A stretch of 12,293 nucleotides of DNA from Bacteroidales bacterium (GTDB taxonomy: Bacteria > Bacteroidota > Bacteroidia > Bacteroidales > F082): contig JAFWRA010000196.1 of assembly GCA_017508895.1 (NCBI GenBank), positions 1-12,293 of the forward strand. The letters run 5' to 3'. The notes under the pieces were generated by a model that saw only the letters and a list, made by a program, of their open reading frames with translations, did not search any database and had not been told where the DNA came from. Made by a program: the position numbers and the translations under genes. Shown in pieces: positions 1 to 7,322 of this stretch; the first letter of the stretch is position 1; each line of letters opens with the position of its first letter.

Positions 1-23
1 TCTACCAACTGAGCTACGGTACC
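1..23 (-). tRNA. tRNA gene, 5' part only (isotype unknown)
   Basis: Read on the minus strand, the first 23 bases give a 7-nt acceptor arm (GGTACCG), the usual T8-A9 pair, and a D-arm of the form GCTC-AGTTGGTAGA. This is the standard 5' end of a bacterial tRNA. The gene runs leftward off the window, so the anticodon is not visible and no amino acid is assigned. A strong promoter lies just upstream of it. More tRNA genes may follow outside the window. Confidence 0.9.
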
Positions 24-38
24 TCCGTTTTGTGGCTG

Positions 39-68
39 CAAAATTACAACAAATTTCCTTATTGGCAA
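39..68 (-). promoter_or_regulatory. Promoter of the tRNA gene (Bacteroidetes type)
   Basis: On the minus strand TTG (68-66) is followed after 19 bp by TAATTTTG (46-39), a full match to the Bacteroidetes -7 consensus TAnnTTTG, and the next base is C as is common. Transcription would start near position 32, about 9 bases before the tRNA 5' end at 23, which suits a short leader removed by RNase P. Confidence 0.8.
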
Positions 69-147
69 GAAAAAATCTTCAAAAAATGAGTTTTTTTTAT
101 TTTTAAAAATGTTTCTGATTGAAATTCAGATAGATAATAGATGACGA

Positions 148-159
148 TGATAATTATCA
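148..159. promoter_or_regulatory. 12-bp palindrome upstream of the barrel-gene promoter
   Basis: TGATAATTATCA is a perfect 12-bp palindrome, ending 10 bp before the -33 TTG of the promoter at 170-200. The position suits a dimeric activator or repressor site, but AT-rich palindromes of this size arise by chance in such DNA. No regulator is identified. Confidence 0.3.
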
Positions 160-169
160 CAATAAAAAC

Positions 170-200
170 TTGCGCTTCGAGTTAAAAAATCGGATATTTG
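170..200 (+). promoter_or_regulatory. Promoter of the envelope gene cluster
   Basis: TTG (170-172), a 20-bp spacer, then GATATTTG (193-200), which matches TAnnTTTG at all but the first base and is followed by C. Transcription would begin around 206-208, giving a leader of roughly 20 nt before the ATG at 226. The downstream half closely resembles the promoter in front of the gene at 5047, including the shared TTTGCACGCTC. Confidence 0.7.
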
Positions 201-225
201 CACGCTCTAAACACTGACATTATAT

Positions 226-1527
226 ATGAGAACTTCATTAATGAAATACATAATGCTCGTTAGCTTGACGGTGTTTTTCGGCATTAATGCCTTCGCCCAG
301 GCCGACGTCGATTCGCCTTATTCCTTGTTTGGGGTAGGGCAGGTGAGAGACAAGTCGATGAACGTCAGGTTGAAGGGTATGGGTGGCGTGGCCAATGCCA
401 TGTTTGGTGGAGGCATGATTAATGGAGAGAACCCTGCCGCGTATGCCAAAATCGATTCCTTGGCTTTCCTCTTTGATGCCGGGTTCTATTTCAAGACAGC
501 TACCTTCAGTACCTCAAGTCTTTCCGAGAAATCCAACAACGCTTCTTTCGACTATGTGTCAATGGCCTTTGGCCTGACATCTTGGTGGAAGATGGCCTTG
601 GGTGTGCAGCCCTACAGCACTTCGGGCTATACCATGCTGGTCAGCAAAGTGGATCCTGAAGTTGGTTCCACGGTCACCCGATTCAAGGGCAAGGGCGGTT
701 TCAATCAAGCTTTCTGGGGCAATGCCTTCAAGATTGGCAAACATTTTGCTTTGGGTGCCAACGCCTATTATGTGTTTGGCAACACCAAGACCGAAACCTC
801 CCTCTATTTCCCTGACTCTATATATTATATTGGCTCAAGGCGCAGCCTCGATGTGATGGTTCGCTCTTTCATGTTCGACTACGGCATGCTTTTCAACACC
901 AATTTGTCCAAGGATTTATGTTTGAGTTTGGGTCTCACCTACACCCAGAAAATAAAGCTGAAAGGCGAGCAGACCCTATTCATCCGTTCCTTTGAGGAGG
1001 ATATGGATACCGAAGTGGAGTACATCATTGATACTGTCTATAGTTCTTCGGGCTCGACCAAGATCACCATGCCCCAGGGCATTGGCTTTGGTGTAGCCTT
1101 GCAGAATGGCGAAAACTGGGCTCTAGGTGCTGATTTCAACTGGATGCAATGGTCGAAGTTTGCCCGCGAAGGTGCCAACGATGTGCTGCAGGATGCTTGG
1201 TCGGTCTCGGCTGGTGCTGAATTCACGCCGAAGCATACCACCATTTCGGGCTATTTCTCGCGCGTCACCTACCGTTTGGGCGGTTTCTACGAGAATGGAT
1301 TCATCAACCTTGAGGGTAACGACGGCGTGAGCCATAGTATTAATAAGGTAGGGGTGACAGTAGGAATGTCGCTACCCTTACCTAGAACCTTTTCAAAGGT
1401 CAACATGGCATTGGAGGTGGGGCAATATGGCACCCGTGAAGGTGGGCTGATACAAGAGCAATATGCCAAACTGAGTGTGGGCGTTTCGGTGTTCGAGCGC
1501 TGGTTCATGAAGCGCAAATACAATTAA
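226..1527 (+). CDS. Outer-membrane beta-barrel protein (PorV/FadL-like N-terminus), first gene of the cluster
   Basis: A 433-residue exported protein. Residues 1-24 form a signal peptide ending AFA before Gln25. A second Met at residue 6 (position 241) also gives a normal signal peptide, so the exact start is uncertain; I keep the first ATG because the promoter leaves a leader of about 20 nt. The mature part begins SPYSLFGVGQ, followed by a glycine-rich GMGG segment and an Asn-Pro-Ala motif at 69-71, as seen near the N-termini of FadL/PorV-type barrels. The rest alternates aromatic, glycine and polar residues in the style of beta strands, and the C-terminus ends with a basic, aromatic segment (ERWFMKRKYN). 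It probably sits in the outer membrane as a channel or assembly partner; the substrate cannot be told. It is followed after 74 bp by a TPR protein and then lptC, suggesting a role in envelope biogenesis. Confidence 0.75.
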   Translation: MRTSLMKYIMLVSLTVFFGINAFAQADVDSPYSLFGVGQVRDKSMNVRLKGMGGVANAMFGGGMINGENPAAYAKIDSLAFLFDAGFYFKTATFSTSSLSEKSNNASFDYVSMAFGLTSWWKMALGVQPYSTSGYTMLVSKVDPEVGSTVTRFKGKGGFNQAFWGNAFKIGKHFALGANAYYVFGNTKTETSLYFPDSIYYIGSRRSLDVMVRSFMFDYGMLFNTNLSKDLCLSLGLTYTQKIKLKGEQTLFIRSFEEDMDTEVEYIIDTVYSSSGSTKITMPQGIGFGVALQNGENWALGADFNWMQWSKFAREGANDVLQDAWSVSAGAEFTPKHTTISGYFSRVTYRLGGFYENGFINLEGNDGVSHSINKVGVTVGMSLPLPRTFSKVNMALEVGQYGTREGGLIQEQYAKLSVGVSVFERWFMKRKYN

Positions 1528-1534
1528 ACACCTT

Positions 1535-1561
1535 TTGCTCATTTTTTTGGAATGATATTTG
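1535..1561 (+). promoter_or_regulatory. Possible weak internal promoter before the TPR gene
   Basis: The 74-bp gap between the first two genes carries GATATTTG (1554-1561), the same octamer as the -7 element of the cluster promoter at 193-200. The nearest upstream TTG (1535-1537) is only 16 bp away rather than the usual 19-20, so this would be weak at best. It could boost the downstream genes. Confidence 0.3.
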
Positions 1562-1601
1562 AGAAAGCGACAAACAAGTCAAACAATAAAAATAAGACAA
1601 A

Positions 1602-3050
1602 ATGAAAATGAAAAGATTTTTGATGATTGCCGTCATGATTGGAATGGCAATGAGCGTTTCGGCTCAGGATTCTAAGTATGGTCACGGAGAAGACAGCGTG
1701 GCCTGCGTGACCAACCTCTCAATGTACCGCGAGTACTTCAAGCAATGGGAAGCGGCCAAGTATGCGCCCGAATCCATCAGCATGGAGATGGTCAATGCAT
1801 GGAGAGAAGTGTTCCTCAAGTGCCCGCGTGCAAGTCAGTTTGTCTACACGAACGGTGAGAAGATTATGGAATACTTCATCCGTACTAACCCGAAGGACAA
1901 AGACGCTTACATCGACACGCTCTGCCTGTTGATGGACACAAGAGCCCAGTATTTCCCGGTTGATCCGAAGACGGGTGCCTCGCAGGTGGCCAACATTATG
2001 GGCCGTAAGGGTCTCCTCATCTACACTTATAACAAAAACCGTTACGAAGAGGCCTACAATGTTTTGAAAGACGCCGTCGCCCTCGACCCCTCGCAGCTGC
2101 AGGGTGCCTACATCGACGCCTACTTCAAGGCCACCATCGACATGGTGAACAACAACAAGGCCGAAAAGATGACCATCATCAATGTCTATCAGGAACTTTC
2201 CGAGGTGCTTGACAACAACATCGGTGCCTTGGCTGAGACCGAAACGGAACTGCAGACTGCCAAAGAAGAGGCTGAGGCGGCTGGCGATGCTGATGCTGTT
2301 GCCGGCTTCGATAAGCAGTTGGAGAAGAACGAGAAGAACATCAACATCAACAAGGGTGTGAAGAACAACCTCGACAACCTGTTCCAGCCCTTCGCCTCCT
2401 GCGAAGACCTGATCAAGGTGTTCAGCGCCAAGATGGCTGAGACGCCCGACGACGTGACGCTGCTCAAGCGCATCACTACCATCCTCGATAAGAAGGACTG
2501 CACCGACTCGAAACTCTTCTTGGATGCTGCTGTCAAACTCAACGAACTGGAACCCAGCCCCGAGGCATCCTACAGCTTAGGTGTCAAGTTCTTCAAGGAC
2601 AAGAAGTACAGTGATGCTGCCACTTTCTTCGAGCAAGCCACAAAGACCGAGAACAACGACCGTAAGTATCGTGCCTACCGTAACTTGGGCATGTGTTACC
2701 AGAACATGGGTAGCCTCTCCCGCGCTCGCGATATCTTCAGAAGAGCCGCTCAGGTTGACCCGACCAACGGCGAGCCTTACCTCCTCATCGCCATGCTTTA
2801 TGCTGAAAGCTCCAAGCAGTTCAGCGGTGAAATCGAAAGCAAGGCCGTGTTCTGGGCTGCTGTCGACAAGTGCATCAAGGCCAAGTCCATTGATCCTTCC
2901 ATTAACGACAGGGCCAATAGCTTAATCCGCTCCTACTCGGCTGCCTTCCCGTCGATGGAGACCATCTTCTTCAACGACTACAGCGAGGGACAGAGCTTCC
3001 AGGTGGGTGGTTGGATTGGTGAATCGACCACCATCAGAGCCAAGAAATAA
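1602..3050 (+). CDS. Exported tetratricopeptide-repeat (TPR) protein
   Basis: A 482-residue protein with a signal peptide at residues 1-22 (basic start, hydrophobic core, SVSAQ cleavage region) and no lipobox, so it is probably periplasmic. The N-terminal half (about 23-205) is helical and contains one recognisable TPR-like stretch (YEEAYNVLKDAVALDPSQ, near 150-168). A charged, Ala/Glu/Lys-rich segment near 207-258 is likely coiled coil. Residues about 322-410 hold two good TPRs, with the typical G-x-x-Y/F pattern, A at position 20 and a closing D-P, plus a weaker third. TPRs hold partner proteins; no catalytic motif is visible. It follows the barrel gene by 74 bp, and its stop touches the start of lptC, so translation of the two may be coupled. 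The context suggests a periplasmic scaffold for outer-membrane or LPS assembly; the actual partner is unknown. Confidence 0.85.
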   Translation: MKMKRFLMIAVMIGMAMSVSAQDSKYGHGEDSVACVTNLSMYREYFKQWEAAKYAPESISMEMVNAWREVFLKCPRASQFVYTNGEKIMEYFIRTNPKDKDAYIDTLCLLMDTRAQYFPVDPKTGASQVANIMGRKGLLIYTYNKNRYEEAYNVLKDAVALDPSQLQGAYIDAYFKATIDMVNNNKAEKMTIINVYQELSEVLDNNIGALAETETELQTAKEEAEAAGDADAVAGFDKQLEKNEKNININKGVKNNLDNLFQPFASCEDLIKVFSAKMAETPDDVTLLKRITTILDKKDCTDSKLFLDAAVKLNELEPSPEASYSLGVKFFKDKKYSDAATFFEQATKTENNDRKYRAYRNLGMCYQNMGSLSRARDIFRRAAQVDPTNGEPYLLIAMLYAESSKQFSGEIESKAVFWAAVDKCIKAKSIDPSINDRANSLIRSYSAAFPSMETIFFNDYSEGQSFQVGGWIGESTTIRAKK

Positions 3051-3611
3051 TTGGAACGCATCCTGAAAATAGGAATCATATTCAACATCACAGCCTTTGT
3101 GGCTGTGATGTTGTTTTCGTGTTCAAACCCCGATGCCATTGTGCAGGCCATGGGATCTGACGACACGTTGTCGGGCATCATAGCTGATAGCGTGGTTTTC
3201 TATCGCAGCGACTCGGGCGTGGTTAACCTTGAACTCCGCACGCCGCGTATGGTGCGCATGGAAAGCAAAGAAGACATTATGGAATTCCCCTTGGGCTTTG
3301 ATGTGTATATGTACAACAATCGGGAGAAGTCGACGGAACTCCACGCCGATTATGGTAAGAGCTATGGAAAAACAGGCTTGATTGAGGCACGAGGGAATGT
3401 AATCGTGCAAAACTATGGTAGCAGCGAGACCATGTATTCCGACCAGCTTTTCTGGTACCGTGACTCAAAAATGATTTATACCCGTTCGCATGTGAAAATC
3501 GTTACCCCCGACAAACAGATTGAAGCTGACAGCTTGGTGGCGCGTGAGGATTTTTCGGAATACACCATGTATTATGGCAGTGCCGAGCTTGACATCGATG
3601 AGGAGGATTGA
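3051..3611 (+). CDS. lptC: LptC-like LPS-export lipoprotein, TTG start
   Basis: A 186-residue protein that fits the LptC family, the periplasmic part of the LptBFG-C transporter that hands lipopolysaccharide to LptA. The N-terminus is a lipoprotein signal with lipobox L-F-S-C at residues 21-24, so Cys24 is probably lipidated, as is common in Bacteroidetes LptC but unlike the membrane-anchored E. coli protein. The remainder has the repeated beta-strand pattern of the LptC jelly roll (for example the runs around 60-70, 92-120 and 140-165). The start is TTG: the in-frame stop of the TPR gene lies directly before it, and the first in-frame ATG further on (3108) would lose most of the signal peptide. 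The next gene begins 3 bp after its stop, so the three genes are probably co-translated. Length is normal for the family (about 190 aa). Confidence 0.85.
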   Translation: MERILKIGIIFNITAFVAVMLFSCSNPDAIVQAMGSDDTLSGIIADSVVFYRSDSGVVNLELRTPRMVRMESKEDIMEFPLGFDVYMYNNREKSTELHADYGKSYGKTGLIEARGNVIVQNYGSSETMYSDQLFWYRDSKMIYTRSHVKIVTPDKQIEADSLVAREDFSEYTMYYGSAELDIDEED

Positions 3612-3614
3612 GCC

Positions 3615-4901
3615 ATGAACAGTTGGATTATTGTTGCCGTCACCTTGTTTTTCTCCGCCCTCTGCTCAGGTTTGGAGATTGCCTTTAATAGTATTAATCG
3701 GCTTCAACTTGAGGTGGAGTTGACAAAAAAGACATTCTCTGCCAAGATTATCAGCCTTTTTTTCAAAGACCAGTCGAGGTTTATCACGTCGTTGCTTTTG
3801 GGCAATAATATTGCGCTTATCATTTATGGCATGAGCATGGCCCAACTGCTTGACGATCCCGTGAATCATTGGCTGCAAGCCATTTCGTTGGATAACGATT
3901 TCATGGTGTTGCTGGTGAAGACCATTCTAACGACCTTGCTTGTGCTGTTGGTTGGCGAGTTTTTGCCCAAGATGCTGTTTCGTCTCAACCCCAATGGTAT
4001 CCTTTCGTTTTTTGCTTTACCGACGTTTGTATGCTACTGCCTGTTTTATCCTCTGACCCTGTTTTACACTTTCATTTCTGAGTTCATCATTCGCCGTGTG
4101 CTACGGCAGAACGTGGATAGCGAGGAATACAAGTTTAGCACGGTTGACTTGAATGATTTCATTGCGGAATATGCCGACCCGACGGAAGCCGACGAGGACA
4201 TGCAGCAGGAAATACAGTTGTTCCAAAACGTGATGGAATTCCGCTCAGTGAAGCTGCGCGAGTGTATGGGACCCCGCAACGAAATCGAGTCCGTGAAGCT
4301 GACCGACAGCATCGAGGCTGTGAAAGCACGATTCGAGGAAACCAAGCATTCCAAACTTATCGTGGTTGGCGAGAGCATCGACGACATCGTGGGTTATGTG
4401 CACCTCAACGATGTGGTACGCGCCATAGCTGGTCACAAGGAAGTGGCCTTGTCGGATTTGGTGCGTCGCATCGATTTCTTCCCTGAGACCTATACGGCCG
4501 ACCGTTTGCTGAAACATTTCATCCAAAAACGTCAAGGCATTGCGGCAGTCGTGGATGAGTTTGGCGGTACCGCTGGGATTGTCACCATGGAGGATGTGGT
4601 GGAGGAGATTTTCGGCGAGATTGACGACGAATACGATGTGGAGGAAGAGGTTGAGAAAGTGGTTGACGACAACACTTTTGTCTTTTCGGCACGCCTTGAA
4701 ATCGACTATCTCAACGACATTTACAAACTTGACCTTCCCGTTTCAGACGATTATGAGACCTTGGCAGGCATGATTTTGCATTATTGTGAGAGCATTCCCG
4801 AGCAGGGTGAGGTGCTCGAAATCGGCAATTATAAGATAAAAATCCTTAAGGCATCCCACATGAAATTGGATGAAGTGGAATTACAAATTCAAAATAAATA
4901 A
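3615..4901 (+). CDS. CNNM/DUF21 membrane protein with CBS pair and CorC_HlyC domain ('hemolysin family')
   Basis: A 428-residue inner-membrane protein. Residues 1-160 hold four hydrophobic segments (about 1-23, 56-80, 95-120, 127-157) of the CNNM (DUF21) fold. Two CBS domains follow (about 205-330); the second carries the family hallmark VVDEFGGTAGIVTMEDVVEE (about 312-331), and an acidic stretch (IDDEYDVEEE) comes after. The C-terminal part (about 345-428) fits the CorC_HlyC transporter-associated domain. Proteins of this architecture are linked to magnesium/cobalt efflux or resistance, with CBS domains sensing adenine nucleotides; 'hemolysin' is a historical label. In flavobacteria the related GldE supports gliding and T9SS, so a secretion-linked role is possible but not shown here. 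It begins 3 bp after lptC and is the last gene before a 145-bp promoter region. Confidence 0.9.
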   Translation: MNSWIIVAVTLFFSALCSGLEIAFNSINRLQLEVELTKKTFSAKIISLFFKDQSRFITSLLLGNNIALIIYGMSMAQLLDDPVNHWLQAISLDNDFMVLLVKTILTTLLVLLVGEFLPKMLFRLNPNGILSFFALPTFVCYCLFYPLTLFYTFISEFIIRRVLRQNVDSEEYKFSTVDLNDFIAEYADPTEADEDMQQEIQLFQNVMEFRSVKLRECMGPRNEIESVKLTDSIEAVKARFEETKHSKLIVVGESIDDIVGYVHLNDVVRAIAGHKEVALSDLVRRIDFFPETYTADRLLKHFIQKRQGIAAVVDEFGGTAGIVTMEDVVEEIFGEIDDEYDVEEEVEKVVDDNTFVFSARLEIDYLNDIYKLDLPVSDDYETLAGMILHYCESIPEQGEVLEIGNYKIKILKASHMKLDEVELQIQNK

Positions 4902-4944
4902 TTGATTTTTAATATTTTATAGAACGAATACGCCGAAAATAAGG

Positions 4945-4968
4945 TGTTTGAAAAATAAAAATCAAACA
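4945..4968. promoter_or_regulatory. Dyad upstream of the PpiD-like gene promoter
   Basis: TGTTTGA (4945-4951) and TCAAACA (4962-4968) form a perfect 7-bp inverted repeat separated by 10 A/T bases. It lies directly before a TTTG at 4969-4972 in the promoter region, so a dimeric regulator could bind here. Symmetric half-sites about 17 bp apart centre to centre fit a helix-turn-helix dimer poorly or loosely; chance is not excluded. Confidence 0.35.
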
Positions 4969-5003
4969 TTTGTCCCTGCGAGTTGAAATCTTTACTAAAT
5001 TTG
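4969..5003 (+). promoter_or_regulatory. Promoter of the PpiD-like gene
   Basis: TAAATTTG (4996-5003) matches the Bacteroidetes -7 consensus fully and is followed by C. The -33 part is poor: the nearest TTTG (4969-4972) is 23 bp away rather than 19-20. Transcription would start near 5010, leaving a leader of about 37 nt before the ATG at 5047. The sequence CGAGTTGAAA at 4979 and TTTGCACGCTC at 5000-5010 echo the cluster promoter at 178-207. Confidence 0.65.
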
Positions 5004-5046
5004 CACGCTCAAAATTGAAGTTTAATAGTAATAGAAAAATAGAATT

Positions 5047-7170
5047 ATGGCAGCAATTGAAAAAATCAGAAGACGCTCAGGATTGTTGATTGCAATCATC
5101 GGTATCGCATTGTTAGCGTTTGTCTTACAAGACCTTTTCCAGAGTCAGGGAAGAAACACTGGCCCGTCGGTGGCGGTCGTTGATGGCGAAAAGATTTCCA
5201 TCAGGGACTATGAACAGCTCAAGGAGAAGAATCTTGAAAACAGAAAGTCTTCAACAAACAACAACAATCTCTCTTCAGCAGAGACCTATAGTGTTTATAA
5301 TAACACGTTAGAAGAGATGATCAAGGAAAACCTCATGACCAAAGAGTACGATGCGGCAGGTATCGGCATCACCAGTGAGGAACTTATGGATCAAATGACG
5401 GGCGAAAACCCGCATGAATGGATTAAGCAGAGCTTCAGCGATGCTAATGGTTTTGACCAGCAGCGCGTGGTCCAATATCTCCAAAACTTGAGCGACCTTC
5501 CGGCCGAGTATTACAACCGCTGGATTGATTTCGAGAAGGCTTTGAAGCAGAATCGTCTGGAGACGAAGTTCGACAACTTGGTGAAGGCTTCCTACTTCCT
5601 TCCCACAGCTCTGGCCAAGAAGTATTATGAGAACAAAAACATGAAGGCTTCTGCCGATGTCGTCGCTTTGCGTTATACAACTATCCCGGATTCAACGGTG
5701 ACCGTTACTGATGCCGACAACAGAGCTTTCTATGAGGAGAATAAGTACCGTTATGAGACAGATGAAAGACGCGACATTGAATACGTCGTTTTCGAGATTA
5801 AACCGTCATTGGAAGACCGTCAGGAAGCCCTGAAGTTTGTGCAAGACATGAAGCCCGAATTTACCGCTATTGAAAATGTGGTCAGCTTCGTGAATGCCAA
5901 TTCCGACAAGCGTTACGACAGCACTTGGGTGGGTCGTAAAGACGTTCCTGAACAAGTCGAAAAGGCTGTCTTCGACAGTGGCAATGGTGTGGGTTACGTT
6001 TATGGACCTTACGAAGACGGAGACGCTTTCAATCTCGTCCGTATTGTTGATATGCAGAACCGCCCTGACTCACTTAAGGCCAGCCACATCTTGATTGGCT
6101 ACAAAGGTGCTTATGGTAGTCAAGATACCATCACTACTAAAGAGCAAGCCGAAGCCAAAGCCAATGAGTTGCTGGCTCAGCTGAAAGCTGCCAAGAACAA
6201 CGATGAACTGTTTGCCGAGTTGGCTGCCGAGTTCAACACCGATGCCACCAAGGAAAAAGGTGGCGACCTCGACTGGTTCCTCGATGGACAGATGGTTCCT
6301 GAATTCAATTCTTATGTTTTGAATAACCCTGTGGGTACACTGGGTGTTGTGGAGACGCCTTTTGGTTACCATGTTGTGAAGGTTACGGGTAAGACCGAAC
6401 CTCAACCCAAGGCTCGTCTTGCTTATCTGACCCATGAAATCACCTCGAGCACGAAGACCTACCAAAACATCTATGCCCAAGCCAACAAGTTCGTCACCGA
6501 GAACAGAACCTACGACCAATTCAATAAAGCTATCGAGGAGCAAGGCCTTACCAAACGTACCATGCCGAGAATGAATAAGTCGACCTATCAGATTGCTGGT
6601 ATTGACAACCCGCGTGAGATTGTGCGTTGGGCTTTCGATGAAAAGATCAAGAAGGGCGATGTTTCCGAGAAAATTTTCGAACTCGACAATATGTTGGTTG
6701 TGGCTGCTTTGACGGGTGTCGTCCATGAAGGCTATGCTCCTTTGGAGGCTATCATCGACCAGGCCAAATACCAGATCCTCAATAAGAAGAAAGGTGAGAT
6801 TGCTGTTGAGAAGATGAAAGCTTGTGGTAATGATGTCGACAGAATGATTAAAGAATTGGGTGCCGAGTCCACTACAGTTTCTGATATCTCCATCGACTCG
6901 CGTGTGTTAGGCAACTTTGGCGTTGAAGCTGACATTGTTGGTACCCTCCTTGGCATGAAAGAAGGTCAGGAGACAGGTCCCATTGCAGGAAACAGCAGTG
7001 CTTTCATTATCAAAAATGTGAAATTCTCGGCGCCTGCTGAGACTACCAATTATTCGGATATTGTCAGAGAGAAGACCAGCCAATTCACTAACAAGGTTGG
7101 CGGTGGTGCTGTCTACAACGCATTGAGAAATCAGGCTAAGATTAAGGACAACAGAACCGATATCTTCTGA
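5047..7170 (+). CDS. ppiD: Membrane-anchored parvulin-type peptidyl-prolyl isomerase (PpiD-like)
   Basis: A 707-residue protein that probably acts as a periplasmic chaperone and prolyl cis-trans isomerase for secreted and outer-membrane proteins. A short basic N-terminus (EKIRRRSG) is followed by a single hydrophobic anchor at about 12-29, giving the N-in, C-out topology of PpiD. Next come a SurA_N-like helical region (about 40-200) and, at about 340-450, a parvulin (PPIC) domain: the family signature KASHILIGYKG has His347, and the domain closes with FGYHVVKV (His442). A long C-terminal helical region (about 460-707) has no named motif. E. coli PpiD is 623 aa, so this is somewhat longer, as in Bacteroidetes. 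The gene has its own promoter and terminator, so it is probably transcribed alone as well as by read-through from the envelope cluster. SurA is the alternative name, but the uncleaved anchor favours PpiD. Confidence 0.85.
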   Translation: MAAIEKIRRRSGLLIAIIGIALLAFVLQDLFQSQGRNTGPSVAVVDGEKISIRDYEQLKEKNLENRKSSTNNNNLSSAETYSVYNNTLEEMIKENLMTKEYDAAGIGITSEELMDQMTGENPHEWIKQSFSDANGFDQQRVVQYLQNLSDLPAEYYNRWIDFEKALKQNRLETKFDNLVKASYFLPTALAKKYYENKNMKASADVVALRYTTIPDSTVTVTDADNRAFYEENKYRYETDERRDIEYVVFEIKPSLEDRQEALKFVQDMKPEFTAIENVVSFVNANSDKRYDSTWVGRKDVPEQVEKAVFDSGNGVGYVYGPYEDGDAFNLVRIVDMQNRPDSLKASHILIGYKGAYGSQDTITTKEQAEAKANELLAQLKAAKNNDELFAELAAEFNTDATKEKGGDLDWFLDGQMVPEFNSYVLNNPVGTLGVVETPFGYHVVKVTGKTEPQPKARLAYLTHEITSSTKTYQNIYAQANKFVTENRTYDQFNKAIEEQGLTKRTMPRMNKSTYQIAGIDNPREIVRWAFDEKIKKGDVSEKIFELDNMLVVAALTGVVHEGYAPLEAIIDQAKYQILNKKKGEIAVEKMKACGNDVDRMIKELGAESTTVSDISIDSRVLGNFGVEADIVGTLLGMKEGQETGPIAGNSSAFIIKNVKFSAPAETTNYSDIVREKTSQFTNKVGGGAVYNALRNQAKIKDNRTDIF

Positions 7171-7209
7171 TTATAGTAATATACCAGATAAGTTTTTCAT
7201 GTTAGTTTG

Positions 7210-7241
7210 GTGCGTCTGCTTTGTGCAGGCGCACTTTTTTT
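7210..7241 (+). terminator. Intrinsic terminator after the PpiD-like gene
   Basis: A 10-bp GC-rich stem (7210-7219 with 7225-7234, one G-T pair) closes a 5-nt loop (TTTGT) and is followed directly by seven T (7235-7241). It starts 40 bp after the stop codon of the gene ending at 7170, and separates it from the BACON gene. Confidence 0.85.
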
Positions 7242-7268
7242 GCCTTAGGCATACTAACCCATCTGTTT

Positions 7269-7299
7269 TTGCGTTACCAAATACAAAGAGTTACTTTTT
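7269..7299 (+). promoter_or_regulatory. Likely promoter of the BACON lipoprotein gene
   Basis: TTG (7269-7271), a 20-bp spacer and TACTTTTT (7292-7299), which matches TAnnTTTG in all but the last base. It lies between the terminator at 7210-7241 and the ATG at 7323, giving a leader of about 17 nt. The spacing is ideal, which is why I accept the imperfect -7 element. Confidence 0.5.
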
Positions 7300-7322
7300 T
7301 CTTATCATAATAATTAGTTTCA

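Noticed and set aside
226..1527. Naming the barrel protein PorV, a T9SS component
   Set aside because: The N-terminal Asn-Pro-Ala and glycine-rich segments only show a FadL/PorV-like style. The gene is not next to other por genes, so the specific name is not supported.
2189..2542. A 117-codon minus-strand frame
   Set aside because: Opposite the coiled-coil part of the TPR gene. Its Ser/Ala/Leu-rich composition is what the complement of Glu/Lys/Ala codons gives.
6070..6726. A 218-codon open frame on the minus strand
   Set aside because: It is opposite the parvulin domain and C-terminal part of the PpiD-like gene; no recognisable protein family and no promoter.
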